Part shown: positions 35,830 to 45,657 of the stretch, in pieces
How positions within the stretch are numbered: position 1 is the stretch's first letter
Layout: each line of letters starts with the position of its first letter
Source of the DNA: Salipiger pentaromativorans
GTDB lineage: Bacteria > Pseudomonadota > Alphaproteobacteria > Rhodobacterales > Rhodobacteraceae
Length of the DNA stretch: 64,000 nucleotides
Direction of reading: 5' to 3'
Assembly (NCBI RefSeq): GCF_024721115.1
Contig: NZ_JAMDHK010000010.1
Location: 62,001-126,000 of the forward strand
The notes under the pieces: generated by a model
What the model was told of the DNA's origin: nothing
Databases searched by the model: none
Seen by the model: only the letters and a program-made list of their open reading frames with translations
Program-made: the position numbers and the translations under genes

Positions 35830-37146
35830 ATGGCAATGACGACTTCGCGCGAAATGCACCTCATCGCGTATCTCAAGACCGGCCCCACCGCGAACCACAT
35901 GGGCGCCTGGCGGCACCCGGAGGCCGACCTGCAGAACGTCCTCACCCCCGGCTACTACGAACATCTTGCGCGTGTTCTGGAAAACGGACGCTTCGACGGC
36001 TGCTTCTTCGCCGACGGGCTTGGGCTCCACGACATCTACAACGGCGGCTACCAGACCCGGCTTCAGCTCGGCGGCCAGATCAGCTTTCTCGACCCGATGA
36101 TGGTGCTGCCGCTCATGGCGCGGGCAACCACCCATCTCGGCATCTGCACCACACTTTCGACGACCTTCCACCAGCCCTACAACCTGGCCCGGATGCTCTC
36201 CTCGCTCGACATCCTGAGCGGCGGGCGCGTCGCCTGGAACATCGTCACCTCCACCCGGCGCGAAGAGGCGCTCAACTTCGGCATGGACGATCTGCCGACG
36301 CGCGACGAGCGCTACGACCGCGCCGACGAGGTGGTCGAAGCCTGCTGCGCGCTCTGGGACTGCTGGGAAGAGGGCAGCCTTGTCATGGACAAGGAGAACG
36401 GCCTGATGGTCGACGCCTCCAAGGTCCATTACGCCAATTACGAAGGCCGCTGGACGAAAACGCGCGGCCCGCTGACGATCCCCCGCTCGCCGCAGGGCCG
36501 GCCCGTGCTCATGCAGGCGGGCTCTTCTCCGCGCGGCCGCGATTTCGCCGCCCGCTGGGCCGAGGTGATCTTTGTGCCGCTCAACGACAAGGCCGAGCTC
36601 CGCGCCTTCCGCGAGGATATCGCCGCACGCATGTCCGCCGTCGGCCGCGACCCGGCGAAATGCGCCATTCTGCCCTCGCTTCGTGTCGTCGTGGGCGAGA
36701 CCGAGTCCATCGCCGAGGAAAAGGCCGCCTATCTCGACTCGCTCATCGACCCCGAGCTGGTCATCGCCGCCCGGTCGAGCGAGATCGGCGTCGATCTGGC
36801 TCAGCCGATGAAAGACATCGACGCCATCGGCAAGGCCCGCGGCACCCAGGGCATGCACGAATCCTTCGCCCGCGTGCAGCGCCTCATGGAGCAGGAGAAT
36901 ATCGGCTTCGAAGACGCCCTGCGCCGCCAGTCGCGGCGCGGCACACTCGTGGGCACAGCCCAGAGCATCGTTGACCAGATGCAGGACCTCTTCGACGGCG
37001 AAGCCTGCGACGGCTTCATCATCGAACAGATGGTCGTGCCCTCCTCGCTCGAGGAATTCTGCCGGACCATCGTGCCGGAGCTTCAGAAACGCGGGCTCCT
37101 CCGCCGTGAATACCGCGGCACGACCCTGCGCGAAAACCTGCAATAG
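35830..37146 (+). CDS. NtaA/SnaA/DszA-family FMN-dependent monooxygenase (copy D)
   Basis: A 438-residue enzyme of the same family as copies A-C: MGAWRHPEAD near residue 24, FDGCFFADGLGLHD near 54, GRVAWNIVTSTRREEA near 137, SPQGRPVLMQAGSSPRG near 222 and C-terminal ELQKRGLLRREYRGTTLREN. It is distinct from A-C. It heads the second peptide-family ABC importer operon, the same pairing of monooxygenase and importer seen in EDTA and related chelator catabolic loci. A start at the second Met (35836) is possible. Confidence 0.9.
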   Translation: MAMTTSREMHLIAYLKTGPTANHMGAWRHPEADLQNVLTPGYYEHLARVLENGRFDGCFFADGLGLHDIYNGGYQTRLQLGGQISFLDPMMVLPLMARATTHLGICTTLSTTFHQPYNLARMLSSLDILSGGRVAWNIVTSTRREEALNFGMDDLPTRDERYDRADEVVEACCALWDCWEEGSLVMDKENGLMVDASKVHYANYEGRWTKTRGPLTIPRSPQGRPVLMQAGSSPRGRDFAARWAEVIFVPLNDKAELRAFREDIAARMSAVGRDPAKCAILPSLRVVVGETESIAEEKAAYLDSLIDPELVIAARSSEIGVDLAQPMKDIDAIGKARGTQGMHESFARVQRLMEQENIGFEDALRRQSRRGTLVGTAQSIVDQMQDLFDGEACDGFIIEQMVVPSSLEEFCRTIVPELQKRGLLRREYRGTTLRENLQ

Positions 37147-37163
37147 CGGCCCTCCCGGCCGCT
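37145..37163 (+). repeat. 7-bp inverted repeat after monooxygenase D
   Basis: AGCGGCC, five bases, GGCCGCT. It overlaps the stop codon of monooxygenase D and lies 45 bases before the binding-protein gene. It can form a stable stem in the transcript, but has no U-tract. Confidence 0.4.
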
Positions 37164-37207
37164 GCCGCCAACCCCATAAAGACGATCCAACAGGAAAGGG
37201 ACGACCG

Positions 37208-38740
37208 ATGGACAGTGTTGACAGACGCGATTTTCTGCTCGGCCTCGGCGCAGGCGGGCTTGTTCTTGCGGCCGGCCCCGCCGCCGCCCAGGCCACGCCC
37301 GCGCAGGGCGGCACCTTCTCGATCGGGCTTCAGGATAGCCTCGATACGCTGGACCCCACCTTCTCGATCCAGTTCGCCGAGCGGCGGATCCTGCATCTCG
37401 TCTACAACACCCTGGTCTCCATCGGCACCGATTTCAGCGTAAAGCCCGAACTCGCCGCCTCCTGGGAGATCGAGAACGACGGTCTGCGCTACGTCTTCCA
37501 TCTGCAAGACGGCGTGAGCTTTCATGACGGCACCCCCTTCGACGCCGAGGCGGTCAAGTTCAACATCGAGCACCGGCTCGACGAATCCGTGGGCTCGCCC
37601 CAGCGCAGCCGGCTCGATCCGGTCATCGACAGCGTCGAGGTGATTGATCCGCTCACCGTCGCGATCAACCTCAAGACCGCCTACCCCGGCCTTCTGGGCG
37701 ATTTTGCCGACCGCGCGGGCTTTATGATCTCGCCCGCCGCCGTCGCGAAATTCGGCGAGGATTTCGGCAGCAACCCGGTCGGCACCGGCGCCTTCACCCT
37801 CACCGAATGGGTGCGCGGCACCAGTGTCACGCTCGACCGAAACCCGGATTACTGGGAAGACGGCGCCCCGTATCTCGACCGCATCGTCTTTCAGACCATT
37901 CCCAACACCATCATCGGCCTCCAGCGCCTGCGCGTGGGCGAGCTCGATTATGTCGACAACCTCAGCCCCGACGACCTGCGCCAGATCGAGGGCAATGACG
38001 AGATCAAGACCGAGGCCTTCCCGGTCGGCCTGTGGTATTCGCTGCAATGGCAGGTCGACAAGGCGCCCTTCGACGACCTGAAGCTGCGCCAGGCCGTGGC
38101 CCATGCGCTCGACCGCGACCGGATCAACCAGATCATGATGAACGGTCAGGCCAATGTCGCCAACAGCCCGACGCCTCCGGGCCTCTGGTGGTCGACCGAC
38201 GCGCCCTACCCCTATCCCTACGATCCCGAAAAGGCCCGCGCCCTGCTGGCCGAGGCCGGGCTCGAGGGCGGCGCGCTGACCCTCACAACCCCCAGCACAC
38301 CGATCTACCGGCGGCTCAACCAGCTTGTCGCCGAACAGCTCGGCGAGGTCGGCCTTTCGGTCACGCTCGAACCCGTCGAAAGCTCGCAATGGTATTCGCG
38401 CGTGGTCTCCAAAGCGGTGAATTTCACGCCGATGAGCTGGTCGCAGCGCGCCGATCCCGACGGGCTCTTCTACATCCTGTTCAGCAGCAAGGGCCACGCC
38501 AACACCACCGGCTACAACAACCCCGAGGTCGACGCCCTGCTCGACGAGGCGCGCAACCTGCTCTCCCCCGAGGAGCGCAAGCCGCTCTACACCGAGGCGG
38601 CCGAGCTGATCGTGCACGATCTGCCTTATGTGCCACTGTTCTTCTCGGCCTCCTTCGCCGCGATGAGCCAGGCGGTGGACGGCGTGATCCTCACCCCGGA
38701 CAGCATTCCGCGCTTCCGCTACGTCTCCAAATCCGCCTGA
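37208..38740 (+). CDS. ABC transporter substrate-binding protein (peptide/nickel family), Tat signal
   Basis: A 510-residue family-5 solute-binding protein. The N terminus DRRDFLLGLGAGGLVLAAG is a twin-arginine signal, unlike the Sec signal of the other family-5 protein in the window. Mature motifs include DSLDTLDPTFSIQ, the DGLRYVFHLQDGVSFHDGTP segment near residue 90 and TGYNNPEVDALLDEA near 440. Tat export suggests folding or cofactor/metal loading in the cytoplasm, though many binding proteins use Tat without cofactor. Confidence 0.92.
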   Translation: MDSVDRRDFLLGLGAGGLVLAAGPAAAQATPAQGGTFSIGLQDSLDTLDPTFSIQFAERRILHLVYNTLVSIGTDFSVKPELAASWEIENDGLRYVFHLQDGVSFHDGTPFDAEAVKFNIEHRLDESVGSPQRSRLDPVIDSVEVIDPLTVAINLKTAYPGLLGDFADRAGFMISPAAVAKFGEDFGSNPVGTGAFTLTEWVRGTSVTLDRNPDYWEDGAPYLDRIVFQTIPNTIIGLQRLRVGELDYVDNLSPDDLRQIEGNDEIKTEAFPVGLWYSLQWQVDKAPFDDLKLRQAVAHALDRDRINQIMMNGQANVANSPTPPGLWWSTDAPYPYPYDPEKARALLAEAGLEGGALTLTTPSTPIYRRLNQLVAEQLGEVGLSVTLEPVESSQWYSRVVSKAVNFTPMSWSQRADPDGLFYILFSSKGHANTTGYNNPEVDALLDEARNLLSPEERKPLYTEAAELIVHDLPYVPLFFSASFAAMSQAVDGVILTPDSIPRFRYVSKSA

Positions 38741-38804
38741 TCCCGACGAAGAGACACGCAACCCCGAACCGACACCACCAGGAAAGGCAGGAGCGGAACG
38801 CACC

Positions 38805-39740
38805 ATGCTCAACTTCGTTCTGCGGCGGCTGATGTGGGTCCTGCCCAATATCGTGCTGCTGACCTTCCTGCTTTTCGCGGTGGTCACCAACTGGCTCGGC
38901 AGCCCGGCCTCCATGATGCTGGGCACCGACGCCTCGCCCGAGGCGGTGGCCGAGCTGAATGCCCGCTACGGTTTCGACCGGCCCGTGGTGGTGCAGTATC
39001 TGCAATGGATCGGCAACGCCGCCACCGGCGATTTCGGCCGGTCCTACGCCACCCGCCAGCCCGTGGCCGAGATGATCGGCCCCGCGATCCCGGTCACGCT
39101 CGAACTCACGTTCTGGACAATGCTGCTGGCGATCTCGGCCACGCTGGTGATCAACAGCATCCCCGTGGGCAAGCATGTGGTGGGCGCGCTCACCACCGGC
39201 ATCAGCATCGTCGGCGTGACCGTGCCCAACTTTCTGCTCGGCGCCACGCTCATCAGCATCTTTTCGGTAAGTCTCGGCTGGCTGCCCACCACCGGCTGGC
39301 GGCCGTGGAGCGACGGGATCTTCACCCATCTACAGCACCTGATCCTGCCGGTGCTCACGCTCTCGGCCTATTACTTCAGCACCTTCAGCATGATCTACCG
39401 GGCGGAATACCGGCAGGTCGAACAGCAGCTTTTCGTGCGCGTGGCCGAGGCCAAGGGCATTTCCCGGCGCGCGGTCTCGTTCCTACACGTGCTGCCCAAC
39501 GCCATCCTGCCGCTCGTCGTCTATATCGGCACCAGCATCGGCAATCTCGTGGGCGGCGCCGTGGTGACCGAGACGGTGTTTTCCATCCCCGGACTCGGGC
39601 GGCTCTTCGTCTCGGCCATCGCGCGCTACGACTTTCCCGTGATGCTGACCATGGGAATGATCACCCTCGCCGGGGTCATGCTCATGAACCTCGCCGCCGA
39701 GCTTATCCTTGCCCTTCTCAACCCGCAGATCCGCCTATGA
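38805..39740 (+). CDS. Peptide/nickel-type ABC transporter permease (DppB-like)
   Basis: A 311-residue permease opening with MLNFVLRRLMWVLPNIVLLT and carrying the EAA-like loop RVAEAKGISRRAVSFLHVLP near residue 215. It forms the channel of the second importer with the DppC-like protein, whose gene overlaps it by four bases (ATGA). Confidence 0.93.
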   Translation: MLNFVLRRLMWVLPNIVLLTFLLFAVVTNWLGSPASMMLGTDASPEAVAELNARYGFDRPVVVQYLQWIGNAATGDFGRSYATRQPVAEMIGPAIPVTLELTFWTMLLAISATLVINSIPVGKHVVGALTTGISIVGVTVPNFLLGATLISIFSVSLGWLPTTGWRPWSDGIFTHLQHLILPVLTLSAYYFSTFSMIYRAEYRQVEQQLFVRVAEAKGISRRAVSFLHVLPNAILPLVVYIGTSIGNLVGGAVVTETVFSIPGLGRLFVSAIARYDFPVMLTMGMITLAGVMLMNLAAELILALLNPQIRL

Positions 39741-40519
39741 CAGCCGTTACCCTGCGACGCATCACCGGTCTTACCCTGATCGCCTTCGTGGCGCTGGCCG
39801 GGATTTTTGCGCCCTGGCTCAGCGCCTTCGACCCCAATGCCTCGGGCTACGATATTCTCTACCCCGCCTCCGCCGAGCATCCTTTCGGCACCGACGACCT
39901 CGGGCGCGACGTCTTTACCCGCGTGCTCTACGGCGCCCGCATCTCGCTGGTGATCGGGCCCGCCGCCGCGCTCATCGTGGCGCTGATCGGCATCCCCATC
40001 GGGCTTGTGGCTGGCTATGCCCATGGCCGTGCCGACCAGATGATCGTGCAGGTCATCGACCTCTTCATCGCGATCCCCGCCTTCGTGCTGGCGCTGATCG
40101 TCATGGCGATGATCGGCGCCAGCCTGCCCAACCTCGTCTTTGTGCTTGGGCTCGTCATGTGGCCCGAGATGGCCCGCCTCGTGCGCGGTCAGGTCAAGAG
40201 CGTGCGCGAAAGGCTCTATATCGAGGCCGCCGACGCCATTGGCTGCTCGCGCACCCGCATTCTTGCCCGGCATATCTGGCCCAATATCATGCACACCATC
40301 GCGGCGCAGCTCGCGATCACCGTCTCCACCGCCATCTTCACCGCCGCCAGCCTGGGCTTTCTCGGCCTCGGCCTACCCCCGCCCGCGGCGGATTGGGGCG
40401 GCATGGTCCAGAGCGGCTTCGACTATCTCTCGCTCAACCCTTGGCTGAGCATCGCGCCGGGCTGCGCCGTGGCCATGACGGTGATGGGCTTCTATCTTCT
40501 GGGACGCACCATTGACTGA
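39737..40519 (+). CDS. Peptide/nickel-type ABC transporter permease (DppC-like)
   Basis: A 260-residue permease with HPFGTDDLGRDVFTRVLYGA near residue 46 and an EAA loop IEAADAIGCSRTRILARHIWP near 160. The start at 39737 shares ATGA with the DppB-like gene; longer in-frame extension would run inside that gene. The next gene starts eight bases before its stop. Confidence 0.92.
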   Translation: MTAVTLRRITGLTLIAFVALAGIFAPWLSAFDPNASGYDILYPASAEHPFGTDDLGRDVFTRVLYGARISLVIGPAAALIVALIGIPIGLVAGYAHGRADQMIVQVIDLFIAIPAFVLALIVMAMIGASLPNLVFVLGLVMWPEMARLVRGQVKSVRERLYIEAADAIGCSRTRILARHIWPNIMHTIAAQLAITVSTAIFTAASLGFLGLGLPPPAADWGGMVQSGFDYLSLNPWLSIAPGCAVAMTVMGFYLLGRTID

Positions 40520-41510
40520 CCCCAAGACCCCTCCGCTCCTCCAGGTCGAGGATCTGCGCGTTTCCTTCGGCGCCGGCGCCCACGAGACCCGCGCCGTCGA
40601 TGGCATCGGCCTTACGGTCGAGCGCGGCCGCACCCATGGCATCGTCGGCGAAAGCGGAAGCGGGAAATCCATGCTGTCCCTCGCGATCATGGGGCTGGTG
40701 CCCGATTCCGGGCGCATCGCCTCGGGCCGGATCAGGCTCGGCGGTCGCGATCTTGCGGGGCTGCCCTACCGCGAGATGCAGGCGATCCGGGGCAAGCGGA
40801 TCGCCATGATCTTCCAGGAGCCGATGACCAGCCTCAACCCGCTCTACACGATCGGCCGGCAGCTCTCCGAGGCGATCCGCGCCCATGACCGCAGGGCCTC
40901 GGCCCGCGAGATCCGGAACCGCGCCATCGAGCTGTTGCGGCGGGTCCGCATCCCCTCTCCGGAACGGCGGGTGGACGATTACCCACACCAGATGTCCGGC
41001 GGCATGCGCCAGCGCGTAATGATCGCCATGGCGCTCTCTTGCGGTCCGGAACTGCTGATCGCCGACGAGCCCACCACCGCGCTGGACGTGACCGTTCAGG
41101 TGCAGATCCTCGATCTCCTGCGCGAGCTTCAGGACGAGACCGGGATGGCGATGATCTTCATCACCCACGATCTCGGTGTGGTCGCCGCCGTCGCCGACGA
41201 GGTTTCGGTCATGTATGCGGGCCGTGTGGTCGAGACGGGAACCGCCCGGAATATCTTCGAGGACGCCCAGCATCCCTATACGCTCGGCCTGCTCGGCAGC
41301 CGCCCGCGGCTCGACCGGAACCTGCACCGGCTGCCCACCATCGAAGGCGCGGTGCCGCCGCCCTTCGACCTGCCGCCCGGCTGCCGCTTCGAGCCCCGCT
41401 GCGCCTTTGCCACCCCGGATTGCGCCGCCGCCTGCCCCGGCCTGCGACCCTTTGGCGGCAACCATCTCGCGGCCTGCTTTCGCGCCCCGGTCAAGGAGAT
41501 CGCCCGATGA
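40512..41510 (+). CDS. Peptide/nickel-type ABC transporter ATP-binding protein (DppD-like)
   Basis: A 332-residue ABC ATPase: Walker [13 protein letters not shown], signature [15 protein letters not shown], Walker [13 protein letters not shown] and the C-terminal cysteine-containing [14 protein letters not shown] extension. The start is TTG at 40512, overlapping the permease gene by eight bases; no ATG lies nearby in frame, so the rare start may keep its level low. Confidence 0.92.
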   Translation: MTDPKTPPLLQVEDLRVSFGAGAHETRAVDGIGLTVERGRTHGIVGESGSGKSMLSLAIMGLVPDSGRIASGRIRLGGRDLAGLPYREMQAIRGKRIAMIFQEPMTSLNPLYTIGRQLSEAIRAHDRRASAREIRNRAIELLRRVRIPSPERRVDDYPHQMSGGMRQRVMIAMALSCGPELLIADEPTTALDVTVQVQILDLLRELQDETGMAMIFITHDLGVVAAVADEVSVMYAGRVVETGTARNIFEDAQHPYTLGLLGSRPRLDRNLHRLPTIEGAVPPPFDLPPGCRFEPRCAFATPDCAAACPGLRPFGGNHLAACFRAPVKEIAR

Positions 41511-42565
41511 GCCACCACCTCCTGGAACTCGAGAACGTGACCCGGCAATTCCAGGTCTCCGCCGGCCTCTCCAGAGGGCGCGGCGGCGCGGTCGTGCGCG
41601 CGGTGGACAACGTCTCCCTGACCCTCGAAAAAGGCGAAACACTGGGTCTCGTGGGTGAATCCGGCTGCGGCAAGTCCACGCTCGCCCGGCTGGCCCTCAA
41701 GCTTCTCGATCCCGATGCCGGAACGATCCGCTATAACGGGCAGGACATAACCGATCGCTCCCGCAGCACCATGCGGCCGTTACGGCGGCGGATGCAGATG
41801 ATCTTCCAGGATCCCTCGGCGTCGCTCAATCCCCGGATGACCGTCGGAGAGCTGATCGAGGAACCGCTCATCGTGCACGAGATCGGCAACCGTGCCAGCC
41901 GCCGCGCGCGGGTGAGCGAGCTGCTCTCGCTGGTCGGGCTCTCCGACTACCACGCCTCCCGCCAGCCGCACCAGTTTTCGGGCGGTCAGCGCCAGCGGAT
42001 CGGCATCGCCCGCGCCCTCGCAGTGAATCCCGAGCTCATCGTCTGCGACGAGCCGGTCTCGGCGCTCGACGTCTCTATTCAGGCCCAGATCGTCAATCTG
42101 ATGCAAGACCTCCAGACCGGTCTCGGGCTCTCCTATCTCTTCATCGCCCATGACCTCGCCGTGGTGAAACACATCGCCGATCGCATCGCGGTCATGTATC
42201 TGGGCAAGATCATGGAGATCGGTCCGGCGGACCGGCTCTTCGAAAACCCCCGCCATCCCTATACCCGCACCCTCATCGCCTCGGTTCTGTCGCCGGACGG
42301 CAAGCGGCGGCAGGCGGCCCCGGCGACCGGAGATCTGCCAAGCCCCCTCGCCGTGCCAGAGGGCTGCCGGTTCCATCCCAGATGCCCCCATGCCACCGAT
42401 CTCTGCCGGCGCCTCGACCCCGCCTTGCAGGAGCTGGGCGAGGGCCATCAAAGCGCCTGCCATCACGCGGCCAGCCTGCCCACCATCGCGCCTCCCGAAG
42501 CGAAACGGCAACAACCGACTCCGGCCGAGCGGCGCATGGGTCTCGCGATACAAGCACGATCCTGA
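41507..42565 (+). CDS. Peptide/nickel-type ABC transporter ATP-binding protein (DppF-like)
   Basis: A 352-residue ABC ATPase with Walker [16 protein letters not shown], signature [15 protein letters not shown], Walker [13 protein letters not shown] and the C-terminal [14 protein letters not shown] motif. ATGA overlap with the DppD-like gene. Its last 30 residues are low-complexity and differ from the family, so the end may have been altered by the rearrangement that placed the IS3 remnant 77 bases downstream. It ends the intact catabolic supercluster. Confidence 0.92.
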   Translation: MSHHLLELENVTRQFQVSAGLSRGRGGAVVRAVDNVSLTLEKGETLGLVGESGCGKSTLARLALKLLDPDAGTIRYNGQDITDRSRSTMRPLRRRMQMIFQDPSASLNPRMTVGELIEEPLIVHEIGNRASRRARVSELLSLVGLSDYHASRQPHQFSGGQRQRIGIARALAVNPELIVCDEPVSALDVSIQAQIVNLMQDLQTGLGLSYLFIAHDLAVVKHIADRIAVMYLGKIMEIGPADRLFENPRHPYTRTLIASVLSPDGKRRQAAPATGDLPSPLAVPEGCRFHPRCPHATDLCRRLDPALQELGEGHQSACHHAASLPTIAPPEAKRQQPTPAERRMGLAIQARS

Positions 42566-42641
42566 AAGCGGTTCAGCCGTCGGATGGTTTCAATGATCAT
42601 CCACGAGCCAGTTGCCGGATCAGCTTCGAACCAAGCTGGCT

Positions 42642-42725
42642 ATGCCGGAGTTTCGGCGTGAAGCGGTGCGGCGGGCACTGACCAGCGGCTGAACGCGGCG
42701 TGAGATCGCGGCGGCTTTCCTTGCC
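42642..42725 (+). pseudogene. IS3-type OrfA N-terminal remnant
   Basis: The frame from 42642 reads MPEFRREAVRRALTSG, a stop, then TRREIAAA, which matches the start of IS3-family OrfA proteins (EFRREAVRxALTSGLTRREIAADLG) with a stop in place of leucine. It breaks off where the hemN fragment begins. Together with the OrfB remnant at 2115-2380 it lies at the edge of the catabolic supercluster. Confidence 0.55.
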
Positions 42726-42783
42726 GACGAGCCCATTTCTGGTGATAGGCGATCACGGCCAGCACTGCGATGACGTATTCGCG

Positions 42784-43227
42784 CACCTGCGGCGCAACTT
42801 TCAGGGCTACACCGATGACAATTGCCCGACGCTGATCGGCCTTGGCGCCTCCTCGATCTCGCGCCTGCCCTCGCGCTACGTCCAGAACGCGCCAGCCGCC
42901 ACCTACGTCCAGCGCATCGAAAGCGGAACGCTGGCGCGCGCGCGCGGACATGTCATGACCAGAGACGACCTGCTCAGGGCCCGCGCCATCGAGATGCTGA
43001 TGTGCGACTTTCGCCTTGACCGCGATGCGCTGCGCCGCAATTTTGGAGCGCAGGCCGCCACCCTCGCCCCGATGCTGGCGACAATCGCTGAACGCTACGG
43101 AGACCTTGTGACCCTGACGGATGAGAGCCTGACTGTCGAGCCACAGGGCCGCCCCCTGACGCGCATCATCGCCAGTGCCCTCGACGCCCACCTGTCAGAC
43201 AACAAAAGGTTCTCCCAGGCGTCGTGA
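42784..43227 (+). pseudogene. hemN: 3' fragment of hemN (oxygen-independent coproporphyrinogen III oxidase)
   Basis: The translated end HLRRNFQGYTDD, LIGLGASSISRLPSRYVQNA, RARAIEMLMCDFRLD and the helical tail are the C-terminal HemW/HemN domain. The radical-SAM N-terminal two thirds, with its CxxxCxxC motif, is missing; homology begins near 42784 right after the IS3 remnant. About 148 residues remain of roughly 450. The fragment is open to its stop but cannot be a functional oxidase. It marks a recombination breakpoint. Confidence 0.75.
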
Positions 43228-43413
43228 AGCGACAATTCTTTTGCGTTTTCTTGAGAGAAGAAAGATGTTCGTATTGGGCTGAGGGACGAAGCCGCTCGCG
43301 CGGCATTGGCGCCTGTGGCAGCCGTTTTCGCCTTGATCTGGCGTCAGCGCATTTGGGAATGAGCGGACCTGCCTGACGATTGGAACCTTCTCAATCGTAG
43401 ACAGGAGGTTTCG

Positions 43414-44289
43414 ATGACCGATCAGAGAACCACGCCGCTGCGCGAGCGGATGATCGAAGACATGCGCATCCGAGGCATGGGCGAGAAGGCGCGGTCGGCC
43501 CATATCCGGGCGATCAAGAACTTCGCAGCTTATCTTGGGCATTCGCCCAACACGGCGACACCGGAGGAACTTCGTGCCTACCAGCTTCAGATGACGGATG
43601 CCGGGGGTATCCGCTGCGACTTTCAACGTGCGGATTTCGTCGCTGCGGTTCTTCTTCGGCATCACCTGCGGGCGTGAGGAGATGAAGCGATACATGCAGT
43701 CCCGAGCCAAGCCGCGAAGATTGCCGGTCGTTCTCAGTGTCGAGGAGGTGGGCGACATGATGGCGGCGGTGCCCGGGCCGGGGCTTACCTATCGCGCAGC
43801 CCTGGGCATCAGCTACGGGGCTGGCCTGCGCGTCTCCGAGGTCTGCAACCTCAAGGTTGCGGATATCGACAGCGACCGGATGCAGATACATGTCGACGAT
43901 GGCAAGGGTGGCCGGGACCGCAAGGCGATGCTGTCGCCTGGCTTGCTGGAACTGTTGCGCGACTACTGGCGCGAGGCACGGCCGGAGGGCTGGCTGTTCT
44001 CCGGCAAGCCGAAGATCAATCCACTGTCACCGCGCCAGTTGAACCGGGCGTTCACCTCGGCAAACACATGGTGGGGATCAACAAGCCTGCGACCCTGCAC
44101 ACGCTGCGGCACAGCTTCGCGACGCATCTCCTGGAGGCGGGTGTCATCCAGGTCCTGCTCGGCCATGCCGAGCTGACCACTACCGCCCGCTACGCGCATG
44201 TCGCCACCAAGACGATCCACTCCACCGTCAGCCCGTTCGAACGCCTGAAGGAGCTTCAGGACCACATCCTCCGACGCGGGTTGGAGTGA
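43414..44289 (+). pseudogene. Tyrosine recombinase gene, broken by two indels
   Basis: Three adjoining frames make one tyrosine integrase: an N-terminal SAM-like domain (MRIRGMGEKARSAHIRAIKN), then [11 protein letters not shown] with the first catalytic Arg, then [30 protein letters not shown] with the HxxR, His and Tyr residues. An extra G in a G5 run near 43602 shifts the frame and a lost C near 44055 shifts it back. The usual residues between LLEAG and VIQVLL are also deleted. Such recombinases commonly precede IS91-type transposases in alphaproteobacteria. Confidence 0.75.
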
Positions 44290-44302
44290 CCGTCGCCGGG
44301 CG

Positions 44303-45427
44303 TGCTCCGGCCGAAGCTGGAAATCGCTGATATCTTCCGCGCTCATGGTCCTGCGTGGCGACGGCATGTCAGCCTGACCCCAGTTGAAGGTCAAGTCGGC
44401 GATCGAAGCCTGCCGCACCGACGCGCTCGGAGGGCATGTTGCGGGCTGCACCAAATGCGGCCATCACCACATCATCTATAACAGCTGCAAGAACCGGCAT
44501 TGCCCGAAGTGTCAGGAACCGGCAGCGCGGGACTGGATAGCGGCGCGGGCGGAAGACCTGCTGCCCGTGGAATATATCCACGTCGTCTTCACCCTGCCCG
44601 CCGAGGTCGCACAGATCGCATATTGGAACAAGCAGGCGGTGTATGGCCTGCTGTTCCGGGCCTCGGCGGAAACGGTGATGACCCTTGGCGCCGATCCGAA
44701 GCGCCTTGGGGCAAAGGTCGGCATGGCGGCGGGGCTGCACACCTGGGGCACGGCGCTGACCCACCATCCCCACATCCACATGATCGGCCTTTCGCCCGAC
44801 GGCAGCCGCTGGATCGCCTGCCATCCCGGGTGCTTCCTGCACGTGCGGGTGCGGTCGCGCCTGTTCCGGCGCCTGTTTCTGGATGGGCTGATGGATCTGC
44901 ACCGCACCGGGCAGCTTGCCTTCCATGGCGATCTTGCCACGCTGGTAGACGGGCGCGCTTTCGCCGCCGTCCTCGCCTCGTTCCGCAAGGCCGAATAGGT
45001 GCTGGCCTATCTGCGCCGCTACACCCACCGTGTCGCCATCTCCAACAGCCGCCAGATCGGCGCCGACACCGTGGCCTTCCGCTGGAAGGACCACCGCATC
45101 AAGCATGGCGACCGGCACAAGGTCATGCATCTGGCCACGCCTGAGTTCATCCGCCGCTTCCTGATGCATGTCCTGCCTCACGGCTTCCACCGTATCCGCC
45201 ATTACGGCTTGCTCGCCGGCGCTGCCCGCAAGGCCACCATCGCCCGCATCCGCGATCTGCCCGGGCAGAGACCCGTTGCATGGCAACCGAAGGAGATCGC
45301 CGAGACTGCCCCTTTCACGCTGCGCGAACCATGTCCGTGCTGCGGCGGCTCGATGCGCATCGTCGAAATCTTCCGGCGCGGGCAGAAACCGCAATCGCGC
45401 GCGCCACCCAGGGAGCAGGCGGCATGA
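44303..45427 (+). pseudogene. IS91-family transposase, frameshifted and internally deleted
   Basis: The start (LEIADIFRAHGPAWRRHVSL) is in one frame and continues as LKVKSAIEACRTDALGGHVA in another after two extra bases near 44378. The zinc-finger CTKCGHHH...CKNRHCPKCQ and LTHHPHIHMI (HUH motif) follow. At 44995-45000 RKAE is followed by a stop where relatives have about 15 more residues, then VLAYLRRYTHRVAISNSR resumes with the replication tyrosine region. Frameshift plus deletion mean it is inactive. Confidence 0.8.
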
Positions 45428-45657
45428 CGAAACGCTCGTCAATGGCGAAGGAAAAGACCTGGCGCGTGGTCGCATGCCGGATGAGCCCCCGCTTGCTTGG
45501 TGCCACAATCGGCCCGAAAATGCGTGGTTGTCTGCGCAGGTCGCCCCCCAAACCTCTGGTTCCGATCAACAAAGCGAGACGCAGACGCCTCCCTTTCCTC
45601 ATCAGCCGACGCTCTGATCCAGGCTTGGCCCCCTCGCGCGGCTCACTTTCCCCATAG
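45424..45657 (+). CDS. Small ORF in the IS91 tail, doubtful
   Basis: A 77-residue arginine- and proline-rich reading frame starting just before the transposase stop. It has no domain I recognise and its composition is what GC-rich non-coding DNA gives. Similar short frames are often annotated downstream of IS91 transposases. Probably not a real protein. Confidence 0.2.
   Translation: MTKRSSMAKEKTWRVVACRMSPRLLGATIGPKMRGCLRRSPPKPLVPINKARRRRLPFLISRRSDPGLAPSRGSLSP

Noticed and set aside
43595-44070. Programmed frameshifting in the tyrosine recombinase
   Set aside because: Two opposite single-base changes at unrelated sites plus a deletion near the active site fit decay, not a recoding signal.
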